Notes: generated from the letters alone by a model not told the origin. 64,000 bases of DNA from Alphaproteobacteria bacterium (GCA_947465395.1 CANIAL010000004.1:62001-126000); one strand, 5' to 3'; shown: positions 23,619-33,367, counted from the stretch's first letter. A program made the numbers and translations.

Positions 23619-25910
23619 ATGCAGGATATCTCCCGCCAGATCTGGGACATGAAATACCGCTTCAAGGCGGCGGACGGCACGCCCCTGGACCAGGACATGG
23701 CCGCCAGCTGGGCGCGGGTGGCCGCCAGCCTGTGCCAGGCCGAAAAGCCCGCACGGCGCATCATAGTGGCCGAAGCCTTCGCCCATGCCCTGAAGGATCA
23801 CAAATTCCTGCCCGCCGGGCGCATCCTGGCGGGTGCGGGCACCGGCCGCGCCGTCACGCTGTTCAACTGTTTCGTGATGGGCGCCATACCCGATTCCATG
23901 GACGGCATCTTCAGCGCGCTTCGCGAAGCGGCGCTGACGCTGCAACAGGGCGGCGGCATCGGGTATGATTTTTCGACCCTGCGGCCCAAGGGCGCGCCGG
24001 TGGATGGCGTGGGCGCGGACGCGTCAGGCCCCGTGTCCTTCATGGATGTGTGGGACGCCATGTGCCGCACCATCATGAGCGCGGGTGCGCGGCGCGGCGC
24101 CATGATGGCGACCTTGCGCTGCGATCACCCCGACATCGAGGATTTCATCGCCGCCAAGCGCACGCCGGGGCGGCTTTCCAATTTCAACCTGTCGGTCCTG
24201 GTCAGCGACGGTTTCATGGCGGCGGTGGAAGCGGATGGCGAGTGGCCGCTGCGCTTCGGCGGGCAGGTTTATCGCACCATCAAGGCGCGGGCGCTGTGGG
24301 ACAGCATCATGCGGTCCACCTATGACTATGCCGAGCCCGGCGTGATCTTCATTGACCGCATCAACGCCCAGAACAATCTTTCCTATTGCGAGACGATCTG
24401 CGCCACCAATCCCTGCGGCGAGCAGCCCTTGCCGCCCTATGGCGCCTGCCTGCTGGGGTCCATCAATCTGGCGAAATTGGTCACAGACCCGTTCGGCGAG
24501 GCCGCGCATCTGGATTTGAAGGAACTGGCGCGGCTGACGACCACCGCCGTGCGCATGCTGGACAATGCCATTGATGTCTCACGCTTCCCGCTGGAGGCGC
24601 AGCGCGAAGAGGCCTTCGCCAAGCGCCGCATCGGGCTTGGTGTCACCGGGCTGGCGGATGCGCTGATCTTCTGCCGGGTAAAATACGGCTCACCTGCCAG
24701 CATCGCCTTGATCGAAAGCTGGCTTGCCACCATCTCCCATGCCGCCTACCGGGCCAGCGTGGAGCTGGCACGGGAAAAAGGGCCGTTCCCGCTGTTCGAC
24801 GTCTGGTCGTATCTGTCGGCGCCGCATGTGGCGGCCCTGCCCCAGGACATCCGCGAAGCCATTGCCGCGCACGGCATCCGCAACGCGCTTCTCACTTCCA
24901 TCGCGCCCACCGGCACCATTTCGCTGCTGGCGGGCAATGTCTCCAGCGGCATCGAGCCGGTTTTTGCTTTTGACTATACCCGGAAAGTTCTGATGCCGGA
25001 CGGCACAAGGCGCGAGGAGAAAGTCTCTGACTATGCGGCGGAATTGTTCCGCGCCCGCTTTGGCGACGCCGCCCTGCCGGATTATTTCGTCAATGCGCAG
25101 ACATTGGCGCCGGAAGACCATCTGGCGGTGCAGGCCGCCGCCCAGCCCTTTATCGACTCCGCCATTTCCAAGACCATCAATGTGCCGGAGGGCATTTCCT
25201 TCGACGCCTTCAAGGACGTGTATGTCTCGGCCTATCGGCTGGGCTGCAAGGGCTGCACCACCTACCGGCCCAACGCCATCACGGGCCAGGTGCTGGATTT
25301 CACCCCGCCGCCCGATTCAGGTCCTGTTGAAATTACCGTGGCTGACCCCGCCGAGCCGGAATTGCCGCTGCCTTTGCCCGCGCCGCGTGCCGGCGTTGTC
25401 TATATGACACGCCCGCTGGACCGGCCAGATGCGCTTCTGGGCCGCACCTATAAAATCAAATGGCTGGACAGCGACCATGCCTTTTACATCACCATCAACG
25501 ACATCGAGAAAGACGGGCGACGGCGGCCCTTCGAGGTCTTCATCAATTCCAAGAACATGGAAGCCTATGCCTGGGCGCTGGCGCTGACCCGCATGATCTC
25601 GGCCGTGTTCCGGCGCGGCGGCGATGTCAGTTTCGTGGTGGATGAGCTGAAGGCGATCTTCGATCCGCGCGGTGGGCAATGGATGGGCGGGCGCTATGTG
25701 CCGTCCCTGCTGGCGGCCATCGGCGAGGTGATCGAGCGGCACATGATGGAGATTGGCTTCCTGGGTTCGCGGGGCACGGCCCCTGCGCCGGTGCAGGTTC
25801 CCCGAGAAGGCGCCCCGGCGCATTATTGTCCCCGCTGCGGCGAGGCCAGTTTCATAAAACTGGAAGGCTGTGATTCCTGCCTGTCGTGTGGATATTCCAA
25901 ATGCGGTTGA
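23619..25910 (+). CDS. nrdJ: Adenosylcobalamin-dependent (class II) ribonucleotide reductase
   Basis: Oxygen-independent reductase of 763 residues making deoxyribonucleotides with B12. Visible are LFNCFVMGAIPDSMDGIF (first redox Cys), LTLQQGGGIGYDFSTLRPKG, the active-site strand NPCGEQPLPPYGACLLGSINL, APTGTISLLAGNVSSGIEPVF and CKGCTTYRP. A TSCPD domain follows at about residues 605-710 (GRTYKIKWLDSD, AYAWALALTRMISAVFRRGG). The C-terminus has a four-Cys zinc ribbon (CPRCGEASFIKLEGCDSCLSCG) carrying the shuttle cysteines. It is the shorter class II form without an N-terminal ATP cone. Start 23619 is the first ATG before the conserved part. Confidence 0.93.
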   Translation: MQDISRQIWDMKYRFKAADGTPLDQDMAASWARVAASLCQAEKPARRIIVAEAFAHALKDHKFLPAGRILAGAGTGRAVTLFNCFVMGAIPDSMDGIFSALREAALTLQQGGGIGYDFSTLRPKGAPVDGVGADASGPVSFMDVWDAMCRTIMSAGARRGAMMATLRCDHPDIEDFIAAKRTPGRLSNFNLSVLVSDGFMAAVEADGEWPLRFGGQVYRTIKARALWDSIMRSTYDYAEPGVIFIDRINAQNNLSYCETICATNPCGEQPLPPYGACLLGSINLAKLVTDPFGEAAHLDLKELARLTTTAVRMLDNAIDVSRFPLEAQREEAFAKRRIGLGVTGLADALIFCRVKYGSPASIALIESWLATISHAAYRASVELAREKGPFPLFDVWSYLSAPHVAALPQDIREAIAAHGIRNALLTSIAPTGTISLLAGNVSSGIEPVFAFDYTRKVLMPDGTRREEKVSDYAAELFRARFGDAALPDYFVNAQTLAPEDHLAVQAAAQPFIDSAISKTINVPEGISFDAFKDVYVSAYRLGCKGCTTYRPNAITGQVLDFTPPPDSGPVEITVADPAEPELPLPLPAPRAGVVYMTRPLDRPDALLGRTYKIKWLDSDHAFYITINDIEKDGRRRPFEVFINSKNMEAYAWALALTRMISAVFRRGGDVSFVVDELKAIFDPRGGQWMGGRYVPSLLAAIGEVIERHMMEIGFLGSRGTAPAPVQVPREGAPAHYCPRCGEASFIKLEGCDSCLSCGYSKCG

Positions 25911-26656
25911 ATTACACCAGCCGCTTCTGGCTTTATGCGCCGCTGATCCTGCTGGCCGGGCTGGCGGTTTTCGTGATGGGCAGCTGGTGGACGGCGTCAC
26001 AGGCGCTGGACAAGAAACTCACCGCCGCCAATCATCACGAGATCATGCCGGGCATCACGCTGTCTTACGGCGGCAAGTCCATTTCCGGCTTTCCCTTCCG
26101 CATGGATGTTGTGTTCGACAATCTGAAGCTGGAAGGCGCGGGCGCGCATGGGCCTTTCGTCTGGACCACAGAGAAATTCGCCCTGCACAGCCTCACCTAT
26201 GGCCGCCGCCAGGATATTTTCGAGGCAGCGGGCGAACAGAGCCTGAGCTGGCATGACGCCAGCGGCAACGCCCATGCCGCGCGCTTCCTGCCCGGCACGC
26301 TTCACGCCAGCGCCGTGATTGACGGCAAGGGCCTGTCGCGCTTCGACCTGGATATGCATGCGGCGGCTGGCGATGATTTCGACGCGGCCCGCATGCAGCT
26401 TCATCTGCGGCGCGATCCCGATGGCAGCGATTTGGACATGGTGGCCAGCGCCGACCAGTTCGAGAAAAAGGGCAATCCCGCATTTTCGGTTGGAAATCTG
26501 CGCTGGAGCGGCACGGTGAGCGAGGCCGCCGCCCTGATGCCGCTGCTGGCGGGGCAAACCACCTGGCCGGATGGCATCGCGGCCTGGAAAGCCAAAGGCG
26601 GCATGGTGCGCGGCAACGCTACACCGGCGCAAAGCCTGCTCTCGGCGCTCTACTGA
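25901..26656 (+). CDS. DUF2125 family exported protein
   Basis: Protein of 251 residues with an N-terminal membrane anchor or signal (FWLYAPLILLAGLAVFVMGSWW). A long beta-rich periplasmic region follows, with ISGFPFRMDVVFDNLKLEG, the most conserved DUF2125 motif, and FDLDMHAAAGDDFDAARMQLHL. The family is alphaproteobacterial and of unknown function; the repetitive beta pattern recalls AsmA-like lipid-transport proteins, which is only a structural impression. It overlaps nrdJ by 10 bases and the convergent tyrA gene by 7. Confidence 0.75.
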   Translation: MRLNYTSRFWLYAPLILLAGLAVFVMGSWWTASQALDKKLTAANHHEIMPGITLSYGGKSISGFPFRMDVVFDNLKLEGAGAHGPFVWTTEKFALHSLTYGRRQDIFEAAGEQSLSWHDASGNAHAARFLPGTLHASAVIDGKGLSRFDLDMHAAAGDDFDAARMQLHLRRDPDGSDLDMVASADQFEKKGNPAFSVGNLRWSGTVSEAAALMPLLAGQTTWPDGIAAWKAKGGMVRGNATPAQSLLSALY

Positions 26657-27570
26657 TTCTTTTCGGGGCTCTTGTCGCGGCCGAAATTGGGCGCGGCGCT
26701 GTCCTGGCCGATATCCAGGATGGAGCGGCGGATGGCGCGGGTGCGGCTGAACAGCTCGAACAGCGCCTCGCCATTGCCGTCGCGCACGGCGCGTTGCAAC
26801 ACTGACAGATCCTCGTTGAAGCGGCCCAGCACTTCCAGCACCGCCTGGCGGTTGTTGAGGAAGACATCGCGCCACATGGTGGGATCAGACGCCGCGATGC
26901 GGGTGAAATCGCGAAAGCCGCCAGCGGAATATTTGATCACTTCGCCTTCGGTCACCGCTTCCAGGTCATGCGCCGTTCCGACGATGTTATAGGCGATCAG
27001 ATGCGGCACATGGCTGGTCATGGCCAGCACCAGGTCGTGATGGGCCGCATCCATCACATCCACCTGGCTGCCGCAGCCATTCCAGAACAGGCGCAGTTTT
27101 TCCACCGCACCGGCATCGGCCCCTTCGGGCGGGGTCAGGATGCACCAGCGCCCGTCAAACAGGCTGGCGAAACCGGCATCGGGACCGGATTGCTCGGTCC
27201 CCGCGATGGGATGGGCCGGGATGAAATGCACGGCCTGGGGCAGGAAGGGTGTCACATCGCGCAGCACCGCACCCTTCACAGACCCCACATCGGACAGAAT
27301 AGCGTCAGATTTCAAATGCGGCGCAATGGTCTTGGCGATGTCGCCATAGGCGCCCACCGGCGCGCAAAGGATCACCAGGTCAGCGTCTTTCACCGCCGCT
27401 TCCAGCGTGTCGTACACCTTGGCGAAACCCAGCGTGGCTGCGCGGGCGCGCACATCGGCGCTGATGTCATAGCCCGCGATCTCTGTCGCCAGCTTTTTTC
27501 GCCCCGCCGCATGCGCCAGGGAGGAGCCGATCAGGCCCAGGCCAATCATGGTGACCTTGCCGAACATCAT
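26650..27570 (-). CDS. tyrA: Prephenate/arogenate dehydrogenase
   Basis: NAD(P)-dependent enzyme of tyrosine synthesis, 306 residues. The N-terminal Rossmann motif is VTMIGLGLIGSSLAHAAGRK. Catalytic features are ILSDVGSVKGAVLRDV, FIPAHPIAGTEQSGPDAG, the His in MTSHVPHLIAYNIVGT, and KYSAGGFRDFTRIAASDPTM. A C-terminal ACT domain is absent, as in the cyclohexadienyl type. Its start overlaps the hisC stop by four bases. Confidence 0.92.
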   Translation of the reverse strand: MMFGKVTMIGLGLIGSSLAHAAGRKKLATEIAGYDISADVRARAATLGFAKVYDTLEAAVKDADLVILCAPVGAYGDIAKTIAPHLKSDAILSDVGSVKGAVLRDVTPFLPQAVHFIPAHPIAGTEQSGPDAGFASLFDGRWCILTPPEGADAGAVEKLRLFWNGCGSQVDVMDAAHHDLVLAMTSHVPHLIAYNIVGTAHDLEAVTEGEVIKYSAGGFRDFTRIAASDPTMWRDVFLNNRQAVLEVLGRFNEDLSVLQRAVRDGNGEALFELFSRTRAIRRSILDIGQDSAAPNFGRDKSPEKNQ

Positions 27571-28673
27571 TGCTCCATGAAATCGCGGATGGCGGCGGCG
27601 ACTTTCCGGTTTGCGGCCTCGCTGCCGATGGTCAGGCGCAGCGCGTCCGGGAAACCGTAATTGGTCAAGGCACGCAGGATCATCCCGCGCTGGCCCAGGA
27701 ACGCGTCAGCGGCGGCGGCGCTTTTGTCGCCGCGGTTATGGCCCAGCTTTTTGGGAAAATGGATCAGGATGAAATTGGCCACGCTGTCATCCACCGTCAA
27801 TCCGGTCTTGCGGATTTCATCAATCAGCCAGTTTTTCCATTTTTCATTATGCGCGGCGGATTTTTCCACATGCGCCGTGTCGCGGATGGCGGCGGCGCCC
27901 ACATATTGCTGCAGCATGGCGACGTTGAAGGGGCCGCGGATGCGGTTCAGCACATCGCAGACGGATGCGGGCGCATAGCACCAGCCGATGCGCAAACCCG
28001 CCAGCCCGTGAATCTTTGAGAAAGTGCGGGTCATCACGACATTGCTGCTGGCCGTGACCAGGTCCGTGCCGGGGTCGTAATCCGGCTTCATCACATATTC
28101 GCTGTAGGCCGCATCAATCACCAGGAGCGCCGTTTTCGGCAGGCCGGCATGCAACCGCGCCATCTCCGCGCTGTTGAGATAGGAGCCGGTGGGATTGTCG
28201 GGATTGGCCACGAAGACCAGCTTGGTGCGGGGCGTGACGCGGGCCAGCAGCGCATCCACATCCACGGCGCGGTTCTTCTGCGGCGCTTCCACCGGCACGG
28301 CGCTGTTGGCAAGCGTTGCGATCTTGTAGACCATGAAGGAATTCTCGGCGAACAACGCCTCGTCCCCTTCGCGCAAATAGGCATTCGCCAGCATGGTGAG
28401 GATGCTGTCGGACCCATCGCCGGACGCCACGATGCGCGCCGGGTCCAGGCCATAGACCTCCGCAATCGCCTCGCGCAGCATGGAGGCAGAACCCTCGGGA
28501 TAGATGCCGGCGCCTTGCGCGGCGCGGGCCAGCGCCTCCAGCGCCTTCGGCCCCGGACCAAAGGGGCTTTCGTTGGAGCTTAACTTGATGACCTCCGACA
28601 CCCCGGCCAGGGTGGCGCGCCCGCCTACATAGGGCGAGATGTCCAGGATGCCGGGCTTGGGTTCGGGCGTCAT
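27567..28673 (-). CDS. hisC: Histidinol-phosphate / aromatic aminotransferase
   Basis: Fold-type I PLP aminotransferase of 368 residues. Key parts are KLSSNESPFGPGPKALEAL, the aspartate-binding VANPDNPTGSYLNS, DAAYSEYV, and the PLP lysine in TRTFSKIHGLAGLRIGWC. Linkage to tyrA suggests it also serves tyrosine/phenylalanine synthesis, as many alphaproteobacterial HisC proteins do. Start 28673 (MTPEPKPGILDISPYVGG) is preferred over an upstream TTG/CTG extension. It is divergent from metX. Confidence 0.92.
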   Translation of the reverse strand: MTPEPKPGILDISPYVGGRATLAGVSEVIKLSSNESPFGPGPKALEALARAAQGAGIYPEGSASMLREAIAEVYGLDPARIVASGDGSDSILTMLANAYLREGDEALFAENSFMVYKIATLANSAVPVEAPQKNRAVDVDALLARVTPRTKLVFVANPDNPTGSYLNSAEMARLHAGLPKTALLVIDAAYSEYVMKPDYDPGTDLVTASSNVVMTRTFSKIHGLAGLRIGWCYAPASVCDVLNRIRGPFNVAMLQQYVGAAAIRDTAHVEKSAAHNEKWKNWLIDEIRKTGLTVDDSVANFILIHFPKKLGHNRGDKSAAAADAFLGQRGMILRALTNYGFPDALRLTIGSEAANRKVAAAIRDFMEQ

Positions 28674-28817
28674 GACGTGTGAGTTCTTGGCCTTGAAAAG
28701 CGCCGTATTGATACTGGCAGCAAGGGTTAAAAGCAAAAGCCCATAGCCATGCCAAGCCCCTCACAATGCTGCCATTCGTTGACAGCAGGGCCATGCAGCC
28801 TTAGCTCTTTTTCCCAA

Positions 28818-29993
28818 ATGGCAGACACCAAAGACCCCATATTCCTGCGCCCGGTGACGGCGCATGCCGCCGATATCGGCAAGGCCGTGACCTTTGGTCC
28901 GGGCCAGCCGCTGATGCTGGATTGCGGGCGCGTGCTGTCGCCTTTCACCATCGCCTACATGACCTATGGCAAGCTGAACGCGGCGCGCAGCAATGCGGTG
29001 CTGCTTTGCCATGCCCTGACCGGCGACCAGTTCGCGGCGTCGGAGCATCCGCTGACCGGCAAGCCGGGCTGGTGGAACCTGATGGTGGGGCCGGGCAAGC
29101 CGATTGATACCGACCGCTTCTTTGTCATCTGCGCCAATGTCATCGGAAGCTGCATGGGAACAACAGGCCCGGCGGAAATGGATCCGGCCACGGGCAAGCC
29201 CTATGGACTTTCATTCCCGCTGATCACGGTGCGCGACATGGTGCGGGCGCAGGCCATGCTGCTGGACGCGCTGGGCATCCAGACCCTGCTGGCGGTGATC
29301 GGCGGCTCCATGGGCGGCATGCAGGTGCTGCAATGGGCGGCGACCTTTCCCGATCGCATACGCGCCGCCGTGCCCATCGCCTGCGCCGCGCGCCATTCGG
29401 CCCAGAACATCGCCTTCCACGAAGTGGGCCGCCAGGCCATCATGGCCGATCCCGACTGGCATTGCGGCGAGTATCAGTTGCATGGCACCAGTCCGGGCAA
29501 GGGTTTGGCGGTGGCGCGCATGGCCGCGCACATCACATATTTGTCGGAAGCGGCCTTGCAGCGGAAATTCGGGCGCAATCTTCAGAACCGCGAGGCGCTG
29601 TCGTTCCAGTTCGCGCCGGATTTCCAGATCGAATCTTATCTGCATTACCAGGGCGCGGCCTTTGTGGACCGTTTCGACGCCAACGCCTATCTCTACATCA
29701 CCCGCGCCATGGATTATTTCGACATGGCGGCGGAGCATGACGGCAAGTTGGCCGATGCCTTCCAGGGCTGCCATGCGCGCTTCTGCATCATCTCCTTCAC
29801 CAGCGACTGGCTGTTTCCCACGGTGGAGAACAAGCGCGTGGCCCATGCATTGAACGCGGTGGCGGCCAAGGTCAGTTTCGTGGAAATTAGCACCGACAAG
29901 GGCCATGACGCCTTCCTGCTGGACGAGCCGGAAATGTTCGACACCATGCGCGGCTTCTTGAACTCTGTTGCGGCGGCGGACGGCATCGCATGA
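28818..29993 (+). CDS. metX: Homoserine O-acetyltransferase
   Basis: Alpha/beta-hydrolase of 391 residues starting methionine synthesis by acylating homoserine. The nucleophile elbow is [19 protein letters not shown]. Also present are [34 protein letters not shown], the Asp region [12 protein letters not shown] and the catalytic His in [17 protein letters not shown]. Start 28818 begins the family N-terminus; the upstream frame to 28749 is not conserved. It overlaps metW by four bases. I do not see the SAM-II riboswitch often found before this gene in the class. Confidence 0.94.
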   Translation: MADTKDPIFLRPVTAHAADIGKAVTFGPGQPLMLDCGRVLSPFTIAYMTYGKLNAARSNAVLLCHALTGDQFAASEHPLTGKPGWWNLMVGPGKPIDTDRFFVICANVIGSCMGTTGPAEMDPATGKPYGLSFPLITVRDMVRAQAMLLDALGIQTLLAVIGGSMGGMQVLQWAATFPDRIRAAVPIACAARHSAQNIAFHEVGRQAIMADPDWHCGEYQLHGTSPGKGLAVARMAAHITYLSEAALQRKFGRNLQNREALSFQFAPDFQIESYLHYQGAAFVDRFDANAYLYITRAMDYFDMAAEHDGKLADAFQGCHARFCIISFTSDWLFPTVENKRVAHALNAVAAKVSFVEISTDKGHDAFLLDEPEMFDTMRGFLNSVAAADGIA

Positions 29994-30607
29994 GCCTTCG
30001 CCCCGACCTTGCCGCCATTGCCGAAATGATCCCGCCGGGCGCGCGGGTGCTGGATGTCGGCTGCGGCGATGGCGCGCTGCTGGAACATCTGGTGCGCACC
30101 AAGAATGTGGATGGGCGCGGCATTGAATTGTCGCAGCAGAATGTGAATGCCTGTGTCAGCCGGGGCCTGGCGGTGGTGCAGGGCGATGCCGACACCGACC
30201 TGGCCGAATATCCCAGCCAGGTTTTTGATTTCGCCATCCTCAGCCAGACCATCCAGGCCACGGAACAGCCCGCCAAGGTGCTGGCCGATCTTTTGCGTAT
30301 CGGGCGGCAGGCCGCCGTGTCGCTGCCCAATTTCGGGCATTGGAAAGTGCGGCTGTCCTTGGCTGCAAGCGGGCAGATGCCGCGCACCAAGACGCTGGAC
30401 TATCACTGGTACGACACGCCCAACATCCATCTTTGCACCCTGGCCGATTTCGTGGGGCTGGTGGAAACCAGCGGCGCGGTGATTGACCGGGCGCTGGCGC
30501 TGTCGGACCGGGGCGCCACCAAGCCGGTGCGGCCCACCAGCTTTGGCGAATGGGCAGGACCAAACCTGTTCGCGGAAGGCGCGATTTTCCTGCTGAGGAA
30601 GGCCTAG
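29990..30607 (+). CDS. metW: Methionine biosynthesis protein MetW
   Basis: SAM-methyltransferase-fold protein of 205 residues that partners MetX for full homoserine acetyltransferase activity. Motifs are [48 protein letters not shown] and [14 protein letters not shown]. It overlaps the metX stop (ATGA), the standard arrangement. The end overlaps the convergent methyltransferase gene by four bases. Confidence 0.94.
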   Translation: MSLRPDLAAIAEMIPPGARVLDVGCGDGALLEHLVRTKNVDGRGIELSQQNVNACVSRGLAVVQGDADTDLAEYPSQVFDFAILSQTIQATEQPAKVLADLLRIGRQAAVSLPNFGHWKVRLSLAASGQMPRTKTLDYHWYDTPNIHLCTLADFVGLVETSGAVIDRALALSDRGATKPVRPTSFGEWAGPNLFAEGAIFLLRKA

Positions 30608-31287
30608 GCGCGTATCTGCTGCGGCAGCGCGCCAACCGGCACCGCGGCGGGACCAACCGGCGCGTAAAGCGACTTGCCCGCTTCCACCACATGCACGCCG
30701 CCCAGGCCCGCGAAGAACCGCGCGCCCAGCCTTTCCCAGCCCGGTCCGCTTCCGCACAGGCTTTGCAGCGGCGGCATGTACAAAGCGCGGCTTTCGCGTT
30801 CGGGCGTGAACATGGCGGCGCGCAGCATGGCGTCCAGCTCGCGCTTCGAAAAAGGCCGCCCCACGCCAAAGGGCGAGCGTTCCATCTGCGCCCACAGGCT
30901 GGCGCGGTTGGGCGCAATGACCAGGATGCGCCCCTCCGGCGCCAGCACGCGCCAGAGCTGGCGCAGCAGCGGGCGCAACGCCTCCGCCCGCTCCAGCCCA
31001 TGCACCACCAGGATGCGGTCGAACATGGCGTCGGGAAAAGGCAGCGCATCGTCGGGCGCGACCGTCATGAGACCAGATGGGAAGTCGCGTGGCTGTTCCT
31101 GCATCTGCGGCGACGCCGCCACCACGCGCTCGGCCTTGCCCACAAAGCCGCCCAGATAGGGCATGGGATAGCCATAACCCAGCAACCGTTGGCCGCGCAC
31201 ATTGGGCCAGGCCTCGGTGATCCGGCGCAGGATCAGCCGCCGCGCCATCTGGCCCAGGCGGCTGTCATAAAATTCCGCAAGCTCCAT
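30604..31287 (-). CDS. Class I SAM-dependent methyltransferase (type 11)
   Basis: Protein of 227 residues found beside gloB in many alphaproteobacteria. A helical start (ELAEFYDSRLGQMARRLI) leads to a methyltransferase fold: GQRLLGYGYPMPYLGGFVG, a variant of motif I; ALPFPDAMFDRILVVHGLE; and LWRVLAPEGRILVIAPNRAS. The substrate is unknown. It is divergent from gloB with about 50 bases between. Confidence 0.82.
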   Translation of the reverse strand: MELAEFYDSRLGQMARRLILRRITEAWPNVRGQRLLGYGYPMPYLGGFVGKAERVVAASPQMQEQPRDFPSGLMTVAPDDALPFPDAMFDRILVVHGLERAEALRPLLRQLWRVLAPEGRILVIAPNRASLWAQMERSPFGVGRPFSKRELDAMLRAAMFTPERESRALYMPPLQSLCGSGPGWERLGARFFAGLGGVHVVEAGKSLYAPVGPAAVPVGALPQQIRA

Positions 31288-31336
31288 CGGCGCACTGTAG
31301 CCTGTGTTCTGACCCGTTCAATGTTAAGATGCGCGC

Positions 31337-32056
31337 ATGAAGGTCGAGATCATCCCCTGCCTGGAAGACAATTACGCTTATCTGGTGGAGGCGGGCGACG
31401 ATTTGGCGGTGGTGGACCCGTCGGAGGCCGCGCCCGTTCTGGCGGCGCTGGCGGGACGGAGGCTGACGCATATCCTCAATACCCATCATCACTGGGACCA
31501 TGTCGGCGGGAATTTGGCGCTGAAGGAGAAATTCGGCGCACCCATTGTGGGTCCCGCAAAAGACGCGGCGCGCATTCCCGGGATTGATGTCGGCGTGGAC
31601 GAAAAATCCGGCTGGCAGTTTGCAGGCCATGCGGTGCAGGTATTGGAAGTGCCGGGCCATACACGCGGCGCCATTGCCTTTGTGATGGATGGCCATGTCT
31701 TTACCGGCGACACGCTGTTCGTGATGGGCTGCGGCCGCCTGTTCGAAGGCGATGCGCCCACCATGTGGGCCAGCCTGTCAAAACTGATTATGCTGCCGGA
31801 TGAAACAAAAATCTGGTGTGGCCATGAATATGCCAAGTCCAATGCCCGCTTCGCGTTGAGCCTGGAGCCGGGCAACCAGGCGCTGGTTCAGCGCGCGCGC
31901 AACATGGGACCGGTCAGCGTGCCGTCAAAAATGGCACTGGAAAAGCAGACCAACCCGTTCCTGCGGGTGGCGCAGTTGCGCGGGGCATTTGGCATGGACG
32001 GCGCCGATGATGCGGCCGTCTTCGCCGAGATCAGGCGGCGCAAGGACAGTTTTTAG
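31337..32056 (+). CDS. gloB: Hydroxyacylglutathione hydrolase (glyoxalase II)
   Basis: Metallo-beta-lactamase-fold enzyme of 239 residues that hydrolyses S-lactoylglutathione in methylglyoxal detoxification. The metal motif is NTHHHWDHVGGN. Further ligands are in EVPGHTRGAIAFVM, FTGDTLFVMGCGRLFEG and CGHEYAKSNARFAL. It ends with NPFLRV and the typical helical domain. The whole domain order matches the family. Confidence 0.95.
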   Translation: MKVEIIPCLEDNYAYLVEAGDDLAVVDPSEAAPVLAALAGRRLTHILNTHHHWDHVGGNLALKEKFGAPIVGPAKDAARIPGIDVGVDEKSGWQFAGHAVQVLEVPGHTRGAIAFVMDGHVFTGDTLFVMGCGRLFEGDAPTMWASLSKLIMLPDETKIWCGHEYAKSNARFALSLEPGNQALVQRARNMGPVSVPSKMALEKQTNPFLRVAQLRGAFGMDGADDAAVFAEIRRRKDSF

Positions 32057-32250
32057 CGGTGATGGTCTTTTTCGTCGTCGCCATCCATTAAGTCGAAGGG
32101 CGACGTCACCACATCCGATGTGACGCTGGCGGCCGTGCCGACAATGCTGGCGGCGCCGCCGATCACGGCTCCGCCCGCTTCGGCCACGGCGCAGCCGGTC
32201 AGGCCCATGCCCAGGATGGTGATGGCGGCCAGGACAAGGAATGCGCGCAT
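32053..32250 (-). CDS. Small putative lipoprotein (65 aa)
   Basis: Starts MRAFLVLAAITILGMGLTGC with lipobox LTGC (Cys20). An Ala/Gly/Val-rich stretch (AVAEAGGAVIGGAASIVGTA) follows, then an acidic-His tail ending DGDDEKDHHR that could bind metal. It resembles the many small alphaproteobacterial lipoproteins with GxVIGGAAS repeats; no function is known. The end overlaps gloB by four bases. Confidence 0.65.
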   Translation of the reverse strand: MRAFLVLAAITILGMGLTGCAVAEAGGAVIGGAASIVGTAASVTSDVVTSPFDLMDGDDEKDHHR

Positions 32251-32325
32251 GACAAAAGCCCCTTTGACAGGCCCGTATTTTGGCGTCCAACTGGTCAAGG
32301 TTTGATAAATGCGGGACGCTTGAAA

Positions 32326-32907
32326 ATGGCCGTTTTTGAAACGCTTTTCCCGACCAGCCTGTACCGCGCCAGCTTTCGGCCCATGGGAAGCCTCGAGAAA
32401 ACCTGTCTTTCCATCGCGGCCGAGGACAAGGCCGGCCAACGCTGGTCCCGCGACCATGGCTATGGCGGCTACACCTCCTATGTCTCGCTGGATGACCTGA
32501 CCCGCCGGGCCAGCATCTTCGCGGACCTGGAAAAAACCCTGGACGGGCATGTGAAGACCTTCGCGCGCGGGCTGCGCTTTGAAAGAAAGCGGCTGAAGCT
32601 GGACAGCATCTGGATCAATGTGATGGAGAAAGGCGCGGTGCACGCAGCCCACATCCATCCCCACTCCGCCGTCAGCGGTACTTATTATGTGACGGCGCCG
32701 CCCGGCTCCGGCGCCATCCGTTTCGAGGACCCGCGCCTGGGCCTGATGATGGCTGCGCCCACGCGCAAGGCGGGTCATTTCGTGGATGTGGCGCCCAAGC
32801 CCGGCCTGTTGCTGCTCTGGGAAAGCTGGCTGCGCCATGGGGTTGAGGTGAGCCGGTCCCAGGGGGCGAAGGCCAAGCGCATCTCCATCAGCTTCAATTA
32901 CGCCTGA
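32326..32907 (+). CDS. Putative 2OG-Fe(II) oxygenase (TIGR02466-like)
   Basis: Protein of 193 residues with cupin-like beta strands. The motif region AHIHPHSAVSGTYYVTAP and the C-terminal LLLWESWLRHGVEVSRS, then KRISISFNY, match the TIGR02466 family of putative 2-oxoglutarate/Fe(II) oxygenases, where His and Asp/His ligands sit in these places. The substrate is unknown. Start 32326 (ATG, MAVFETLFPTSLYRA) is preferred over TTG 32302. Confidence 0.75.
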   Translation: MAVFETLFPTSLYRASFRPMGSLEKTCLSIAAEDKAGQRWSRDHGYGGYTSYVSLDDLTRRASIFADLEKTLDGHVKTFARGLRFERKRLKLDSIWINVMEKGAVHAAHIHPHSAVSGTYYVTAPPGSGAIRFEDPRLGLMMAAPTRKAGHFVDVAPKPGLLLLWESWLRHGVEVSRSQGAKAKRISISFNYA

Positions 32908-32953
32908 GGCGGTTTGGCGCTATAGTCCCCGGATTCAACGGGGGAGCTTTCAG

Positions 32954-33367
32954 ATGAATCTTTTCAACGGATCGCCGGAAACCACCATGTTGCTCTGGGC
33001 CACGGTGCTGGGCCTGGTGCAACTTGTCATCGCCACCATGGCCGCCACACGAGACCAGGGCCTGCCCTATAATATCAGCGCGCGCGATCTGCCCGCGCCA
33101 CCCGTCAGCGTGATGTCGGGGCGCCTGCTGCGCGCCTTCAAGAATTTCAAGGAAACCTTTGTGCTGTTCGCCGCGGCCATCATCCTGGTCACCTTGATGG
33201 GACGCCAGGACGGATCGTCGGCCATGGGCGCGCAGCTCTATTTCTGGGCGCGGCTGGCCTATGTGCCGGTCTATGCCTCCGGCATCATTGTCCTTCGCAC
33301 TATCGTCTGGGCGATCTCGATTGTGGGCCTTGTCATGGTCCTGCTCGCCGCTTTCGGGTTGGCGTAA
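32954..33367 (+). CDS. MAPEG family membrane protein
   Basis: Protein of 137 residues with four membrane helices (for example LLWATVLGLVQLVIATMAA, FVLFAAAIILVTLMG, YVPVYASGIIVLRTIVW). The conserved RAFKNFKETFVLFA motif belongs to the MAPEG superfamily of glutathione-dependent membrane proteins. Bacterial members have no settled role. RBS GGGGGAG lies at 32940-32946. Confidence 0.85.
   Translation: MNLFNGSPETTMLLWATVLGLVQLVIATMAATRDQGLPYNISARDLPAPPVSVMSGRLLRAFKNFKETFVLFAAAIILVTLMGRQDGSSAMGAQLYFWARLAYVPVYASGIIVLRTIVWAISIVGLVMVLLAAFGLA

Noticed and set aside
28770..28817. SAM-II riboswitch before metX
   Set aside because: A hairpin-like stretch exists but it does not show the SAM-II pseudoknot pattern I know.
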